This document shows positions 32,994 to 43,640 of a DNA stretch of 64,000 bases, piece by piece. A model generated the notes under the pieces. It saw nothing but the letters and a program-made list of their open reading frames with translations. It made no database searches and was not told where the DNA came from. The stretch is from Botryosphaeria dothidea (lineage: Eukaryota; Ascomycota; Dothideomycetes; Botryosphaeriales; Botryosphaeriaceae): the NCBI GenBank assembly GCA_011503125.2, contig WWBZ02000016.1:2170001-2234000 (forward strand), given 5' to 3'. Within the stretch, counting starts at the first letter, position 1. Each line of letters starts with the position of its first letter. Position numbers and translations under genes: made by a program.

Positions 32994-35498
32994 CTAGTCA
33001 ACGCGCAACACATTGGGGCCCTTCTTCTTGGCTGCACGCTTCTTCTTGTTACCTTTATCAAATGCCATAGCGCTGGCATGATCTCTGCCGAGATTATCCA
33101 GATCCTTGACCTTATAGATACGAATGATCCAGTTCTCGCTAGTGAAAGCCTCCTCAATGGTACTGAGCTGAGGACCCTCGGCAGGGAGACGAGCACCGCG
33201 GACACGGTCGGTGGCTTGTCCGGCAGGGAAAAGGGAGTTGTAGTTGTAGTAAGACATCTTGTACCTAAGCGGCTGTCAGTAGGTTGTGATGATGAACGAA
33301 GATGGAATGCTTACATCAAGCTATTCCTCATAGTAGGAGTCGCTTGGTCGTCAACGCGGTACTCACCCCTCGCAGTGAAGAAGTCGCGTTCCTTGACCTC
33401 ATCAGGCCAGATGCCCTCGGCAATCCTGACCATCCATAAGAACTTGTTGATATCGTCGCCAGAATAGCCGAGAAGTCCTCCGAAAACGACGAGGACGTAG
33501 TCAACCTCGTGCTGACGCATGATGGGATAGCTGACCTCCTCACGAGAGCTCATGGCCTTGCCGACGGTAGCGATGTGGGTGTTGTTCCACGTGTTGTTGT
33601 CCACAAGCGTGGGCCTGTCAGCCATACCACCGATCTGGTAGCCGTAGTCCCACCAAGACATAATCTTGGCATTATCCGGGGTGTTCTGCCGGAGCCAATA
33701 GTACGCCTCACGGTAATCATCGATGATATGTTGGCTCCCATCAGGAAGTCTACTTGCCAGGACGACGGAAGGGGACGAGTAGGCATTGGACGTGACCCAA
33801 GTGCAGTGCAGAACGAAAAGGAGCAGGTAGATCGTGGTCGATGCCACAACGGTAAGCTTCGACGCGTAAGAGTAAATGCCAACAACAGGCTGGCGAGTGG
33901 AACGGAGAGAAGCCGGCAGAATTGTAGAGGCAACCTCCTCAACGCTAGAACCGTTCTCCTTGGCCTTGGCATTGACGGTGGCTGCGGGGGTTTGTACAAC
34001 CAAGTAGGAGTCCAGGATCTGAGACAGGGCCATGGCAGCCGCCACACAAACAACCGGGGTGAGTGTCAACATAAGACGGACCATGACACCGGCGAAATAA
34101 CTTGCCAGAACGGCATAGATGACGATGAAGACTTGCTCGTCGGTCAGCTTGCGGAAACACATGTAGACACCAGCAGGGAAGAGCCAGATCATCATGTTAA
34201 GGTCAAAGAAGAAGGCAGGCCATGCGGTAGGCTGATGCTCAGAGACCGAGGCAATGATGGGAATATGGATCTTGGCATATCCCGTATCCCAAAGAGAATA
34301 GAAGCGGCCCGTCCAAGGAGCGATCACGCCGGAAACCGTGAGAAGGACAAGACCCCCAAGGCCGACGACGAAGATCAACAGGACGAGGCTGCGCAAAAGG
34401 GTCTGGAACTGCCTGCTCGGAAGCTGGGTCCTCACCCATTCGGTGAAGCCGACAATCTGGAGAAGCCCGAACACACCTACCAACGGTCAGTGAGAATCCT
34501 AGGCTGAATGTGTCAAAACGCTTACCGAGGGAAGCCATGTGCTCGCTGCTTCTGATGGGCAAGAAACCCACGAAGGGAATCTGCATGCTAGCAAGCGTAC
34601 CGAGCGCATACCACGTGGTATAGCTGACATAGAGACGCGGGCTGTAGCGTCCCATGCAGATGAGCACGAAAGCGTGCAGAGGCAGCAAGTTGGTAATGAA
34701 AACGTATCCACCCCAAGCGGAGACCATGTAGCCGTAGAAGAGCGCACAGAGCGCACCCCAGAAAGCAGATCCGTTCTTCAGAGCCTTGATCCATAGGAAG
34801 AAAGTAAAGACCAGCAAGAAGATGGCAATGGCCTCGTTATCGTAGCTTCCAGCAACAGAGCGCGAGATATAGCCGGGAGAAATGCCCATGAAGGCAGCGG
34901 CGAGTAGACCAGCCGAAGGAGACTCAGACATCTCGGAGGTGAGGAGATATGTTGCCAGAGCGGTAAGCCCGGAGAAAGCAGGAGCGAGGAGCACACAAAT
35001 GTTGCGGATATCGACGGGGATCGTAAGGAAGCGGAGGAGGTGGTAGATGACACCGCTGGTGACCATCAGGCCAGGGTAGAGGGTACCACCAGTAACGCGA
35101 CCCAGTGGGTGCCATGTGCCTGCAACAATTGCACGTCAGCCATGTATTCCAGCAAGATCCCGATTGTACACATGAACGCATATGTGGGAGAGGTGCGGCG
35201 CGAGGCTTACGGTCATCGAACCAGTCCCAGAAACTGTAGAAGCCATGCTTGACGAGGTATTTCGTGGCGCGAAAATTGAACCAAGGGTCAACTGCAAACA
35301 CTCAATTAGCCAAGGCAGGATATAGGGAGGGCCAGAGCACAAACATTCGTGGATGATGCTCTCAAAACGGATGACACTGAAGAGACGACTGGACACGGCG
35401 GCAGCTGCGATGGTGGCCAGAATGATGATGCGGAGCATGCCACGGGTGTTTCGACCCGTGGCGCCCTCCAAAAAGCTCGTTTCCGCGGCGGCGGCCAT
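32994..35498 (-). CDS. STT3: Oligosaccharyltransferase catalytic subunit STT3
   Basis: Five exons (35498-35345, 35291-35211, 35119-34526, 34476-33315, 33264-32994) encode 753 residues; introns are 49-91 bases. About 12 transmembrane segments in the first 480 residues are followed by a lumenal domain. Catalytic features: [14 protein letters not shown] (acidic metal-site loop, about residue 50), [11 protein letters not shown] near 167, [10 protein letters not shown] near 351, and the acceptor-sequon pocket [14 protein letters not shown] near 550 with [17 protein letters not shown]. The C-terminus is Lys-rich ([13 protein letters not shown]). It transfers the glycan from dolichol to Asn-X-Ser/Thr sequons in the ER lumen. 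All motifs appear intact. Confidence 0.95.
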
Positions 35499-36284
35499 GG
35501 TCGAGCTCTGGGTGGAAGAAGCAAAGGCAGTTGAAGGACAGTGGTGTTGATGGAAGCTCGCGCTGAAGCCGCGCGTAACGAACACCTATCCTAGAGCTCC
35601 GCCAATCGTCAGCGCCAAGACTTCCCCTGCCGAATTCCCTCCAACCATTGCCGCAGCGCTTGCTCCCGCGACACCAGGCTACTGCATTCTTGCCATAAAC
35701 GAATCAATTGCAAGCTCAATTCTCTTAGCATCCCCAGATAGATGCCACGGCTACAAAGGTTGCGATGCGCAGGGTTCAGTGCTCCGTCTTTCGCCCCGCA
35801 CTCACTCGGGACCTTTCGAATAGCTACAAAATGTCTCTCAAGGTCCTTGTTGAACCATGGAGACAAGGTCGGAAAAGCGAAGCAGCCTCATGTAGTCACG
35901 ATTCACATCTATTTACACATGTGAACCAGAATGATAAGATTTGAATAAATTACTATCATCGCAATTGCAGGGTAGTAGGATGTCGTCAAGAAAAGGGAAG
36001 TAAGTTGTCATGTCGTCTGCAGAGCGGGCTCGGGGAGGATGAAGTCGACTTTTCCGCCTCTCACAGAGGCCGCATCAGCCCCAGGGGTGCCAAAAACAAG
36101 TATCCATTGCCGCAGCTTCCGCCCAGCCTTTACCCAAGCCGCAGTGTTATGGGTATCAAATCCTGCCTCGACGTCGTCGACTCTTCGAGCCGTATGTATA
36201 TGCCGTCGCAGGCAAGCACGCAGGCGACGCGATTATGTCTCACGTACTGCAAGTGGAGTGGTCGTCATTGCAGAATCGGTTCGT
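35499..36284. other. Intergenic region, no gene supported
   Basis: About 790 bases: the STT3 promoter and the 3' flank of the CYSTM gene. A minus-strand frame of 85 codons at 35609-35866 has no recognisable features. Confidence 0.45.
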
Positions 36285-36753
36285 TTAACAGCAGTCCTCA
36301 GCGCACTGGTACTCTGTTAGCGAATGTCGCATATCACGGCCTCGACGTTACTCACCTCGCAACACTCTGCGCAGCATTCACAGCCCTCTTCGCAGACAAA
36401 GCAACAGCAAAGAACTGCCAAACACGTGCCCAAGCAGCCACGGTCCTTCTTCTCCTTCACGACGACAGTCTGGGGAGGACCTTGGTATTGCATCTACGAC
36501 TTCTGTCAATCCACGGACGAAAATAAGTTCAAAGCATGTCAACATACCTGGCCGCCGGGAGGAGGATAACCGTAGCCTTGAGGCGGGTAGCCTTGAGGTG
36601 GAGGACCGCCATAGCTGCGCAGAGTCAGCGCGGAAAGCTCAACGAGAGTGCACTTTCCGTCACAAAGACAATGTGCTACTCATGAATGATCGGGGCGAAG
36701 ACTTACGCTTGCGGAGGGGGGGCAGGGCCGCCATAGTAGCCTTGGTTGGACAT
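36285..36753 (-). CDS. Small Cys-rich transmembrane (CYSTM) protein
   Basis: Four exons (36753-36707, 36614-36548, 36493-36356, 36305-36285) encode only 90 residues; introns of 92, 54 and 50 bases start GTAAGT, GTATGT and GTGAGT. The N-terminal half is Tyr/Gly/Pro/Gln-rich ([20 protein letters not shown]). The linker [18 protein letters not shown] leads into a Cys-rich hydrophobic tail ([26 protein letters not shown]). The last exon is 21 bases and supplies CAEDCC and the stop. This is the CYSTM layout. Family knowledge: tail-anchored Cys-rich proteins linked to stress and metal tolerance in fungi and plants. The model rests on splice sites and frame continuity and is too fragmented to appear as one open frame. 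Confidence 0.82.
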
Positions 36754-38931
36754 GGTGATGCGACGAAGGGCGTTCTAGTCGATGACGTGGTTAATGGCGG
36801 AAGCGGACAAGGCAAGCAAAGGCGCACTCACGAGCGATGGACCAAAGGTCGGTGGTGGAGGCGATAAAGGATGCGCGGAGAGTGTAAGACGCGGAGACGG
36901 AGACGGAGACGAGGTGGTAGAGGTGCGGGCAGCAGTAGATTATTATGGATGCAGGGGAGCGAGCGACAAGGCTGCGATTTATCCACTAGCTGGACGGGCT
37001 GATCAGCAGCGAACTCGACGAATCTCGAACCCGCCACAGCTCGCTGTTCACCTGACGCTGGCTCTGCGCGAGAGCCCGGTCCCCCGAATCAACGCACGCT
37101 GGGCTGGCATGCGGACGCCACTACTGCTGCGCCGCTGCTGCGCCCCGCATGCGAGCGCTGGAATGCAGCACATCAGGGCTCGTCGGGCCAGCTGAGCCAC
37201 CGGCCTTGCCCGCGCAAAGCAGCGAACGCGCGCGCGAACGCCGACAGGCCCACAGCCGCGAGGGCGAAGCTTTCTGCTCGCTCTTGGCCCAATCTTGGCT
37301 TCGGCAACTCAACGCCGGGTGCACGTAAGCGCTGCGCCCCGTCGGCGGCCGCTATTGGCTGCGCAAGCTGCGGGTCTCCCGCTCGCGCCAGTGCGCCGTG
37401 ACAGCTCTCACGTTTCACCGGAGCGACAGGCCGACGAGAGAGCAACTTGGCTCTGCAGCCCTCGAGCATTGAAGCCTTCCCGTCCGCGCGGCTCTCTTGG
37501 CATGCAGCCTTGGTGCCGTTTTTTCCGGTCCTGCTTCATCGCCGTCGCCTGCCGACTCGCCATGCGCCCATCATAAGCCGATACGAGCCCGCAGGGCCTG
37601 ACCACCCCAGAGCAGCCGCTTGCCTGTCTCGTCTTAACCATCCTTCCTGAGCTTGTCTAGCCCGTGCCCTTGCGCTGCGCAAATGCGCCGCGGATAGCTT
37701 CCGTCCCTCGCCGCTTTCTGCGACGCCATTTCACTCACGGATCGCCTGTTGCTACTTCGTAATTACAAGGACGACCTGGCCCGCATAGCCACACCATCTT
37801 GCATCTGCGAGCAGACTTTTCACCTTCAGGCCGCAGCGCTTGCCTCCCAGTGCTGATGCGCGAAATTCTGCCTCTCGCCCGACGTCTTCGCCTTTCTCCG
37901 TCGCCTCCACGCCAAAATGGAAGGCCAGTCAGTCTTCGGCAGCCCTCGCGTGCAGACGTAGCATCGTCTACCCGCGACGTTATCCCCGTTTCGACAGGAC
38001 TCCTGCACCCCCATCCCCACTGCTTCATGTACGTCTCGCATGTCGGCAGTTGATCGTCTTGCCTGAACGTCCAGGAATCTAGGTGCTCATGCAAGCATCG
38101 CACAGATCCGCAGCTCCAATAGTACACCCGCCTCACACATCTTTCCAGCACCTTCAAATCTCCAGTGACCCACAACAGACGTTAATGTTGACTGTTCTCC
38201 GGCTGGGAAAAGCAAGCCTATCCTCACCGCTCTAATCCCAGCCAATCCTATGACGAGATACTAAAGCATGCTCTAATGAGCATCTTCGGTACACCGCCAC
38301 CGATTATAGCCTTTTCCGTAAATCGTTATTTCGTATATGAGCTCGTCTTGTATCTCGCTCTCTGTTTTTGGTGCGCACGTTAAGTCAAGTATCGCACGAG
38401 GCTCTGTCCGCAAGAGCACGGGATCTTGCCTTTCGAAGGTGAACCATGGTCTCGTGGTTCGCAAGATGCTTTCTTTTTGGGGAATGTCAACACTCAATAA
38501 AGAAACGTGGCTGCCCAGGACCAAGTCATCGGCCAAGTGGGGCTATTGCTGGTAACAACGGCATCATTGGATCCGGATCCCGCTAGTCGAACCCCTACGG
38601 TGCACAGGATATCTTGGCTTGCACCTACCTCGAACGAAACAAAAACATCACTTCTCAAGTCTTTCCAAACTTCAAGCAACCGACTACTTGCTGCTCTCTG
38701 AAACTTCACCTGGAAAATTACTAAGCTGCAAGCTTTTCCGAACGAACGCGTCTGTTCCTTATCAGCGATCAAGACATTGCTCCATGACTACCAGGTTGCT
38801 CGCGCCCGGCATCCGCGCTCCTGGAGAGCAATGGGGGAATGCGGGAAGGTTCTCTCCACGCTACAGGCATTTTTGGAGACCTAGCGTTCCTCCTTCCGAA
38901 GAATACAAAAATGTTCTGCAAGGATATCGTA
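36754..38931. other. Gene-poor GC-rich stretch, no gene supported
   Basis: About 2.2 kb. A GGAGAC-type hexamer repeat lies near 36892-36911 in the presumed CYSTM 5' UTR. Two minus-strand frames at 38494-38772 and 38273-38536 could be parts of one decayed gene (VFVSFEVGASQDILCTVGV; DELIYEITIYGKGYNRW), but I cannot assign a family and no clean splice joins them. Confidence 0.4.
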
Positions 38932-38933
38932 AG

Positions 38934-39029
38934 CCGGCTGTTCTTCAGATATTCCGCCAGACATTCTTCTGTTACGGTGAGGTCTGGATGATTCTTTCCA
39001 ATGAATTGCTTTTGAGCATTTACAGTACT
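38934..39029 (-). pseudogene. C-terminal TPR remnant of the split NLR gene
   Basis: Immediately left of the Tc1-like element the minus strand reads about 32 codons resembling the NLR-type TPR consensus, including GKNHPDLTVTEECLAEYL (compare the D-H-P-x-x-L-x-x-x-x-x-L-A-x-x-Y spacing in the TPR repeats on the other side of the element). The frame is shifted relative to the upstream TPR frame, so the gene is broken here also. This supports insertion of the element inside one TPR-coding region. Confidence 0.6.
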
Positions 39030-39031
39030 AG

Positions 39032-39047
39032 GACAAAAGTTCTCGCG
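39032..39047 (+). repeat. Left terminal inverted repeat of the Tc1-like element
   Basis: GACAAAAGTTCTCGCG, matched in inverted orientation at 40341-40356. Confidence 0.82.
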
Positions 39048-39180
39048 CGGGCGCTTCCGAAGCGATGACCCTCGTACCCCATCAACTTACTGATTCTCAA
39101 CGCATGCTTCCTAGCTCTTATACTAAGTTGTTTTTAAGTTAAAATTGAGTAAGAAGAAGGATGCTAGTATTATTTCTTTG

Positions 39181-40275
39181 CTAATACTTGGTATGCCAGC
39201 CCTCTGCTGTGATAACTGCCTCACACCTACGCTTCATACTACCTAATATAGAGTCAAATAAAGATTGTGGCAAAGCCTCCCATGCTTCCCGCAATGCTTC
39301 TCCCAGCTTCTCTCTAATAAAATCTACTGATCCGGTTAAGTATTTAAGCTCTGGATGTAGCTCTAATACCTTAGACTTTAAATGAAACCAGATATGTTCA
39401 ATTGGATTCAAATCCGGGCTATAAGGTGGCCAATCTAATAGATTTATCCGCCTTCTTTTAAACCATTCCCTAACTTTTATTGCAGTATGAATTGGAGCAT
39501 TATCCTGCATAAAAGTCATACCTCTTCTATGCACTTTTGGTATATTTTCCTCGAGAACCTTAAGATAAGAGTTGGCTGAATAGCCACCCCTCTTAGCTAA
39601 AGGATCACGTACCATTACGTATAAAGGAGACCTTCCTCGTAAGCCAGAAAGGCCAGCCCATACCATAACAGATATATTTATTCCTTTTTTATATGGTTGG
39701 ACTATTTGGAGGTCCCATTTTTGGCTAGGAGTGCGAAAGCACCACTCCCTTTTTTGGCCCTTTCCTCGCTCCACAGAGCACTCATCTGACCAGATGACTT
39801 TCTTCCATTGCGCCTCGGTCCAGTGCACATGCTCGAGTGCCCAGGCAAGTCTGATAGCAGCATGTTCTTCCGTGAGTTCCGGGCGGCCAGCTGCGCGTCA
39901 TTTCTTTATGTTGTAGGTGTCTAAGAGTCGAGAGATGGTCCGGTCATGGCAGGTCACACCTGTGACTTCCCGGACCTCTTGGTACGTGAATTTTGGGTTG
40001 GCTCGCACCACGCGTAGAATATGTCGCTTGTCGGTTTCTGAAAGACATTTTGGCCGCCCAGTCCGTAATTGGGAGCGCCCTTCGTTGCGTAATGGCGCGA
40101 GCTGCATAGTCGAGCGTACCGAAGATTCAGGCACGCCCAGGTGCTTCTGGAACCAGGCAGGCTTCTTGCCAAGAGCCTTGTAGGCAAGTAAAATTCCTCG
40201 CTGATGTGGAGAGTAGTGTTGATTGGGAGTATGTGTGCCAAAGAGCTCTTTGAGAGGAGTGCGTTGTGGTGCCAT
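39181..40275 (-). pseudogene. Tc1-type transposase with one in-frame stop
   Basis: A single frame of 365 codons runs from MAPQRTPLKELFG to AEGWHTKY and is interrupted only by TGA at 39900-39898. The N-terminal part has a helix-turn-helix DNA-binding region (QKHLGVPESSVRSTMQ, VREVTGVTCHDRTISRLL). The stop falls after DTYNIKK, where I expect Trp from memory of related elements. The DDE domain follows: VIWSDECSV, FMQDNAPIHTA and DWPPYSPDLNPIEHIW supply the catalytic Asp residues. Apart from the nonsense codon there is no frameshift, so the lesion is recent. The upstream frame joins the host TPR gene, so this N-terminus is fused in frame to a foreign sequence without a real boundary. Confidence 0.85.
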
Positions 40276-40308
40276 TTTGGTGGTGCGAAGATTGGAGGTG
40301 TGGGCGCT

Positions 40309-40332
40309 CGAGACGCGTTTTGACGCGTCTCG
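40309..40332. repeat. Perfect hairpin inside the Tc1 right end
   Basis: Arms of 10 bases (CGAGACGCGT and ACGCGTCTCG) flank a 4-base loop. It lies between the right terminal repeat and the transposase start and may be a subterminal transposase-binding or regulatory site. Confidence 0.7.
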
Positions 40333-40340
40333 CTTAATCA

Positions 40341-40356
40341 CGCGAGAACTTTTGTC
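40341..40356 (-). repeat. Right terminal inverted repeat of the Tc1-like element
   Basis: Reads CGCGAGAACTTTTGTC on the plus strand, the exact reverse complement of the left repeat over 16 bases. The bases just outside (AAGTG) do not preserve a TA. Confidence 0.82.
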
Positions 40357-40357
40357 A

Positions 40358-43300
40358 AGTGATTGTATGACACTTTCAAGCAGAGAGATCGCCTCCATCA
40401 ACCGGCCGTCTGCCCAATATGCGCGTGCGAGAACGAATTGAGCCGTCAGCTGGCTTGGGTGATTCACAAGCGCTGGATTGGTGCAGATGAAGTATTCAAG
40501 AAGATCAACAGCTTCCTTTACCCGTCCATCGGCCAGATATGCTCGTGTCAGCTCGCGCTGGCTCTCAAGCAGGCCTGAATGATCTCTATCGAGCGCCGTC
40601 ATCCTATGGACCAAGGCCTCTAGTAGCTCAGTCGCCTGCTTGATGTCTCCACTTTGCGGAAAAGCCAAGGCAAGCATCTTCTGGACCATTAAATGTTCTT
40701 TGTGATCTTCATTCAGCGTAGTCTCGCGGGCCTGCACAACGCTTCTCAATGTCTTGATGGCTTGTTTAGTATGCCCTTTCGCCAAGTAGGCATCGCCTAA
40801 GATAGTCTGGGAACACAGCCATTCTGGATGTTGCTTGTCGAAAAGTGTTGACTTGAGCATGGAGGCATGTTGGAGAAGCTTGAGACCCTCTGAAACTCGT
40901 CCGTCCATCAGGTATGCACGGCCGAGCTCTTTCTGGGAGGCTAAAAAATGGCGGCGGTTCTCGGGGAGCTCTGCTGACTGAAATTGAACAATGTCTTCCA
41001 GCAGCTCAATCGCTTTTGTTGTCGATCCATGGGCTTGGAAGGAAACTGCAAGCTCATGCTTGTACGTCAATATCAGTGGGTTGTTTTTGTGGCTCCTGAT
41101 CAAGTGTTCAAGCAGGGAAATGGCTTTAGACGGATCACCACCTTCCCAATAAACAATAGCAAGAGAATGCTGCACTGCTATTATGTCTCCGTGATCAAAT
41201 AGGAGAACCTTCTTCTGAACGCTCAGAATTTCTCGCCATAGATGCAGGCTTGGGCAAAAGTCTCTCATGCGATGCAAGCTGACCGCCATAGCGGCGTGCA
41301 ATGGCACTGTTTCTTTTGTTCGTCTCAGCGGATCGATCCCCAACCTTCGTAATAACTGCTTGATGGGGTGGTTTAGCTCGTAATCATTCCTGGTTCGTTG
41401 GAGAATATGAACGCAGAAAAACTCAATTTGCGGAACGGAGATGAGAGCATCTAGCCAATTTCGCACAGTGACTGCATTATCAACGGATGATTTGATATGG
41501 GAATGCAGCTGAGCCTCGAAATCTCTCCATGTTGTGGTCAATCTCACAGCGGATGACAGAAGAATGATATAGCCTGTTGAGACCCAGGAGTCTCGTTGCT
41601 GTCCGAAGTTTTGCCTGTCCCTTGCCCATGTGTACGATCGGATGCATGGACACGGCCTTGAGGCCATCTCGAATCTTCGTCTGCGTGACCAATGAGAGGA
41701 ACATGAGTAGGTTGAGGACATTTTAAAGGCTACATGGATCCTATTCATCCGATTCCACTGGAAGAAGATGAGATTTTTCTTCCAAGTGACCCCCTGATAT
41801 CCTGTCTATCCTGTAGCATTTCTGCCTGTCGGATAGTCGGAAGATTCCAAAGTGCTCGCGGAGACTTCGAAAGTCATAGAGTCTCCATATCGAAAATTTC
41901 TCTGGTCAGATCGGTATTAAAGTAGATCCTTGCGGCGTTCTTTGAGCATCTCAAGGTATTCTGCTATATCACAACCACTGACGTCACGTATGCGCCGGCC
42001 TGGATGAGTGCCAATTTGTGGGAACCCAGGCATGCAGCAATCTCTCTTGCTGATGCTTCATGAAGAGGCCAGTCCAACTGATTAATCTCAGCAACCCCAA
42101 AAAAGCAGCCTTGTCAAATGCGCTGCGCGGAGAAGTTCAAGATTTATCGAGCCGACAGTTTGATGTCTGCTACACCCATATCCACAAGACGTCAGAACAA
42201 CAGACCAATTAGCCCCGTGAGGCAGTTAAACTTGATAATCAAGTTTTGGGTCATCGGCATTGTCTAGAATCAGCAGACCCTTGTGTTTGGAGTTGGCAAG
42301 CACGCTCTTGGCCTCTTTAAAATCACTTGCGGAGCTTCCGAATTTGGCCGACAGGGCTACCAAGGACTGTTTGGCGGTTTCCGCGTGGCTGACATCAATC
42401 CAGGCAATCCAGGTAAAGCTGGGTAAGTGAATAATAGTTATGGTTGAAGGCCGGCGGCGATACGTTTACTCAGACTGCGTCTCCTCGACTAATCGAAGGC
42501 ATATTTCACTCTTTACTATTCCTGCCATCCCAGCAATGACGAATCTCTTTTGACGGACAATTGCGTCGCTTCTCAGGGCCCGTTTGAGTTTGTGCAATAT
42601 CTCTTGACGGCCAGCGAAGAGATCGCAAGAGCTCCGCGGGATATTCCAAAGAAAGGTATCCATTTCCTGAGACAATGTCGTGTGCAACATCAATCGGCGA
42701 TTCACAGCACAGTGGCCATTTTCGACCACGTGCTGCAGCTCCGCGACGAGGGACTAGAGGCCTAGGTCTTCCAGACTACTAAACTTATTCAGCCCGGTGT
42801 GAGTTTTATCAACATACATCATCCTCTCCCCTGGAAAGTAGTCGATCCCATAGCCACGGTCTGAACATGTTAGCAGGGTTACGGGTAAAACGCTCTTTGA
42901 GCGTTCTTGTATTTTGAGCAACCCTCCGATATGAGGAGTGTCTTGATTTTCAAAGAAGCAAACGACATTTCCATCATTGTAAGCTCTCCAGAAATCATTG
43001 GAAAGCTGAAGCAATTTCAGCGCCTTCTTGTCAATGCTGACTCGTTCCGCTAGGAAATAGTTGCACCCTTTGCGGAATCACGCAAGATCAGAGCCAGCAA
43101 AGGGGGTTCCAAGGAATATCAGACCATAAATGGCTATCCGGATGTCTGAGAATCTTTCTTGGAGACGTGCAATGATGAATGCCTTCGATGGTCAGCCGTG
43201 GTCATTCTAAGTCGAGGACTTTGAGATACCTTCTAAATTACTAGTCCTCCGAATCTGTGTCCAATGAGTATTAGTGGCCGTTCACTCTCCTGCATGCTAG

Positions 43301-43640
43301 ATATCAGCCTTCTGCTTGTGCTCTACTTGAAGTTGCACTTACCCCGGCACCCCGGTGGTGCTTCAACTCCATTAAAAGCTGATTGGCACCTACGTACAGG
43401 CCCGTCTTTCGGCCTTTGGATATCCAACCAGGCACATGGCTGAATGACGCTATCCTCGCATTTTTCAAGCATTTCAGCAGAAGGTCTTGAAGCCACATGA
43501 CGTGTCCTAAGTCTTCAGTCTCTCCATTTCCCAACGGCAGTGGTTCCTTCAACTTTCAGACCCATGTGTACCAAGTGTGGGACCAGAGGCCCTAGACTGC
43601 AACGATGTTAATGATGTCAGAGCGGGATTACGTTTGTGAA
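40358..43640 (-). pseudogene. Decayed NLR gene: alpha/beta-hydrolase, NB-ARC, TPR
   Basis: Reading leftward, remnants appear in order. About 43640-42757 is an alpha/beta-hydrolase effector domain (HVMWLQDLLLKCLKNARI, then ILIGHRFGG, where the nucleophile elbow GHSxGG has lost its Ser, then YFPGERMMYVDKTHTGLNKF). About 42750-42060 is NB-ARC with an altered P-loop, GMAGIVKSEICL, a 51-base intron (42469-42419), WIAWIDVSHAETAKQSL and LLILDNADDP. About 41700-40358 is TPR with about eight kinesin-light-chain-like repeats (ELTRAYLADGRVKEAVDLLE). Visible lesions: TAG at 42754, TAA at 42226, further stops, and a frameshift near 41640 between SMHPIVH and TWARDRQNFGQQ. Intact relatives are fungal self/non-self or effector-triggered death receptors. 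This copy should not make the full receptor, though the TPR half is still open. Confidence 0.82.

Larger units (their letters stand above)
39031..40357 (-). mobile_element. Tc1/mariner-type DNA transposon, about 1.33 kb
   Basis: The termini are inverted copies of GACAAAAGTTCTCGCG: plus strand at 39032-39047 and minus strand at 40356-40341. The left end is preceded by TA (39029-39030), the expected target duplication; the right end has diverged (AAGTG in place of a clean TA). Between them lies one transposase gene on the minus strand. A subterminal hairpin with 10-base arms (40309-40332) lies near the right end, and a smaller one (CGCTTCCGAAGCG) near the left end at 39052. Size, single gene and TA site fit fungal Tc1 elements. 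The transposase is interrupted, so this copy is probably not autonomous. Confidence 0.85.

Noticed and set aside
35609..35866. 85-codon minus-strand frame upstream of STT3
   Set aside because: No domain, no splice support, composition like the surrounding intergenic DNA.
39181..40275. RIP as the cause of the transposase stop
   Set aside because: An inferred TGG-to-TGA change is not in the preferred CpA context and no other RIP-like changes break the frame; one lesion is not evidence.
39898..41748. A natural TPR-helix-turn-helix gene
   Set aside because: The fused part is the Tc1 transposase N-terminus and the inverted repeat lies inside the frame, so the fusion results from insertion.
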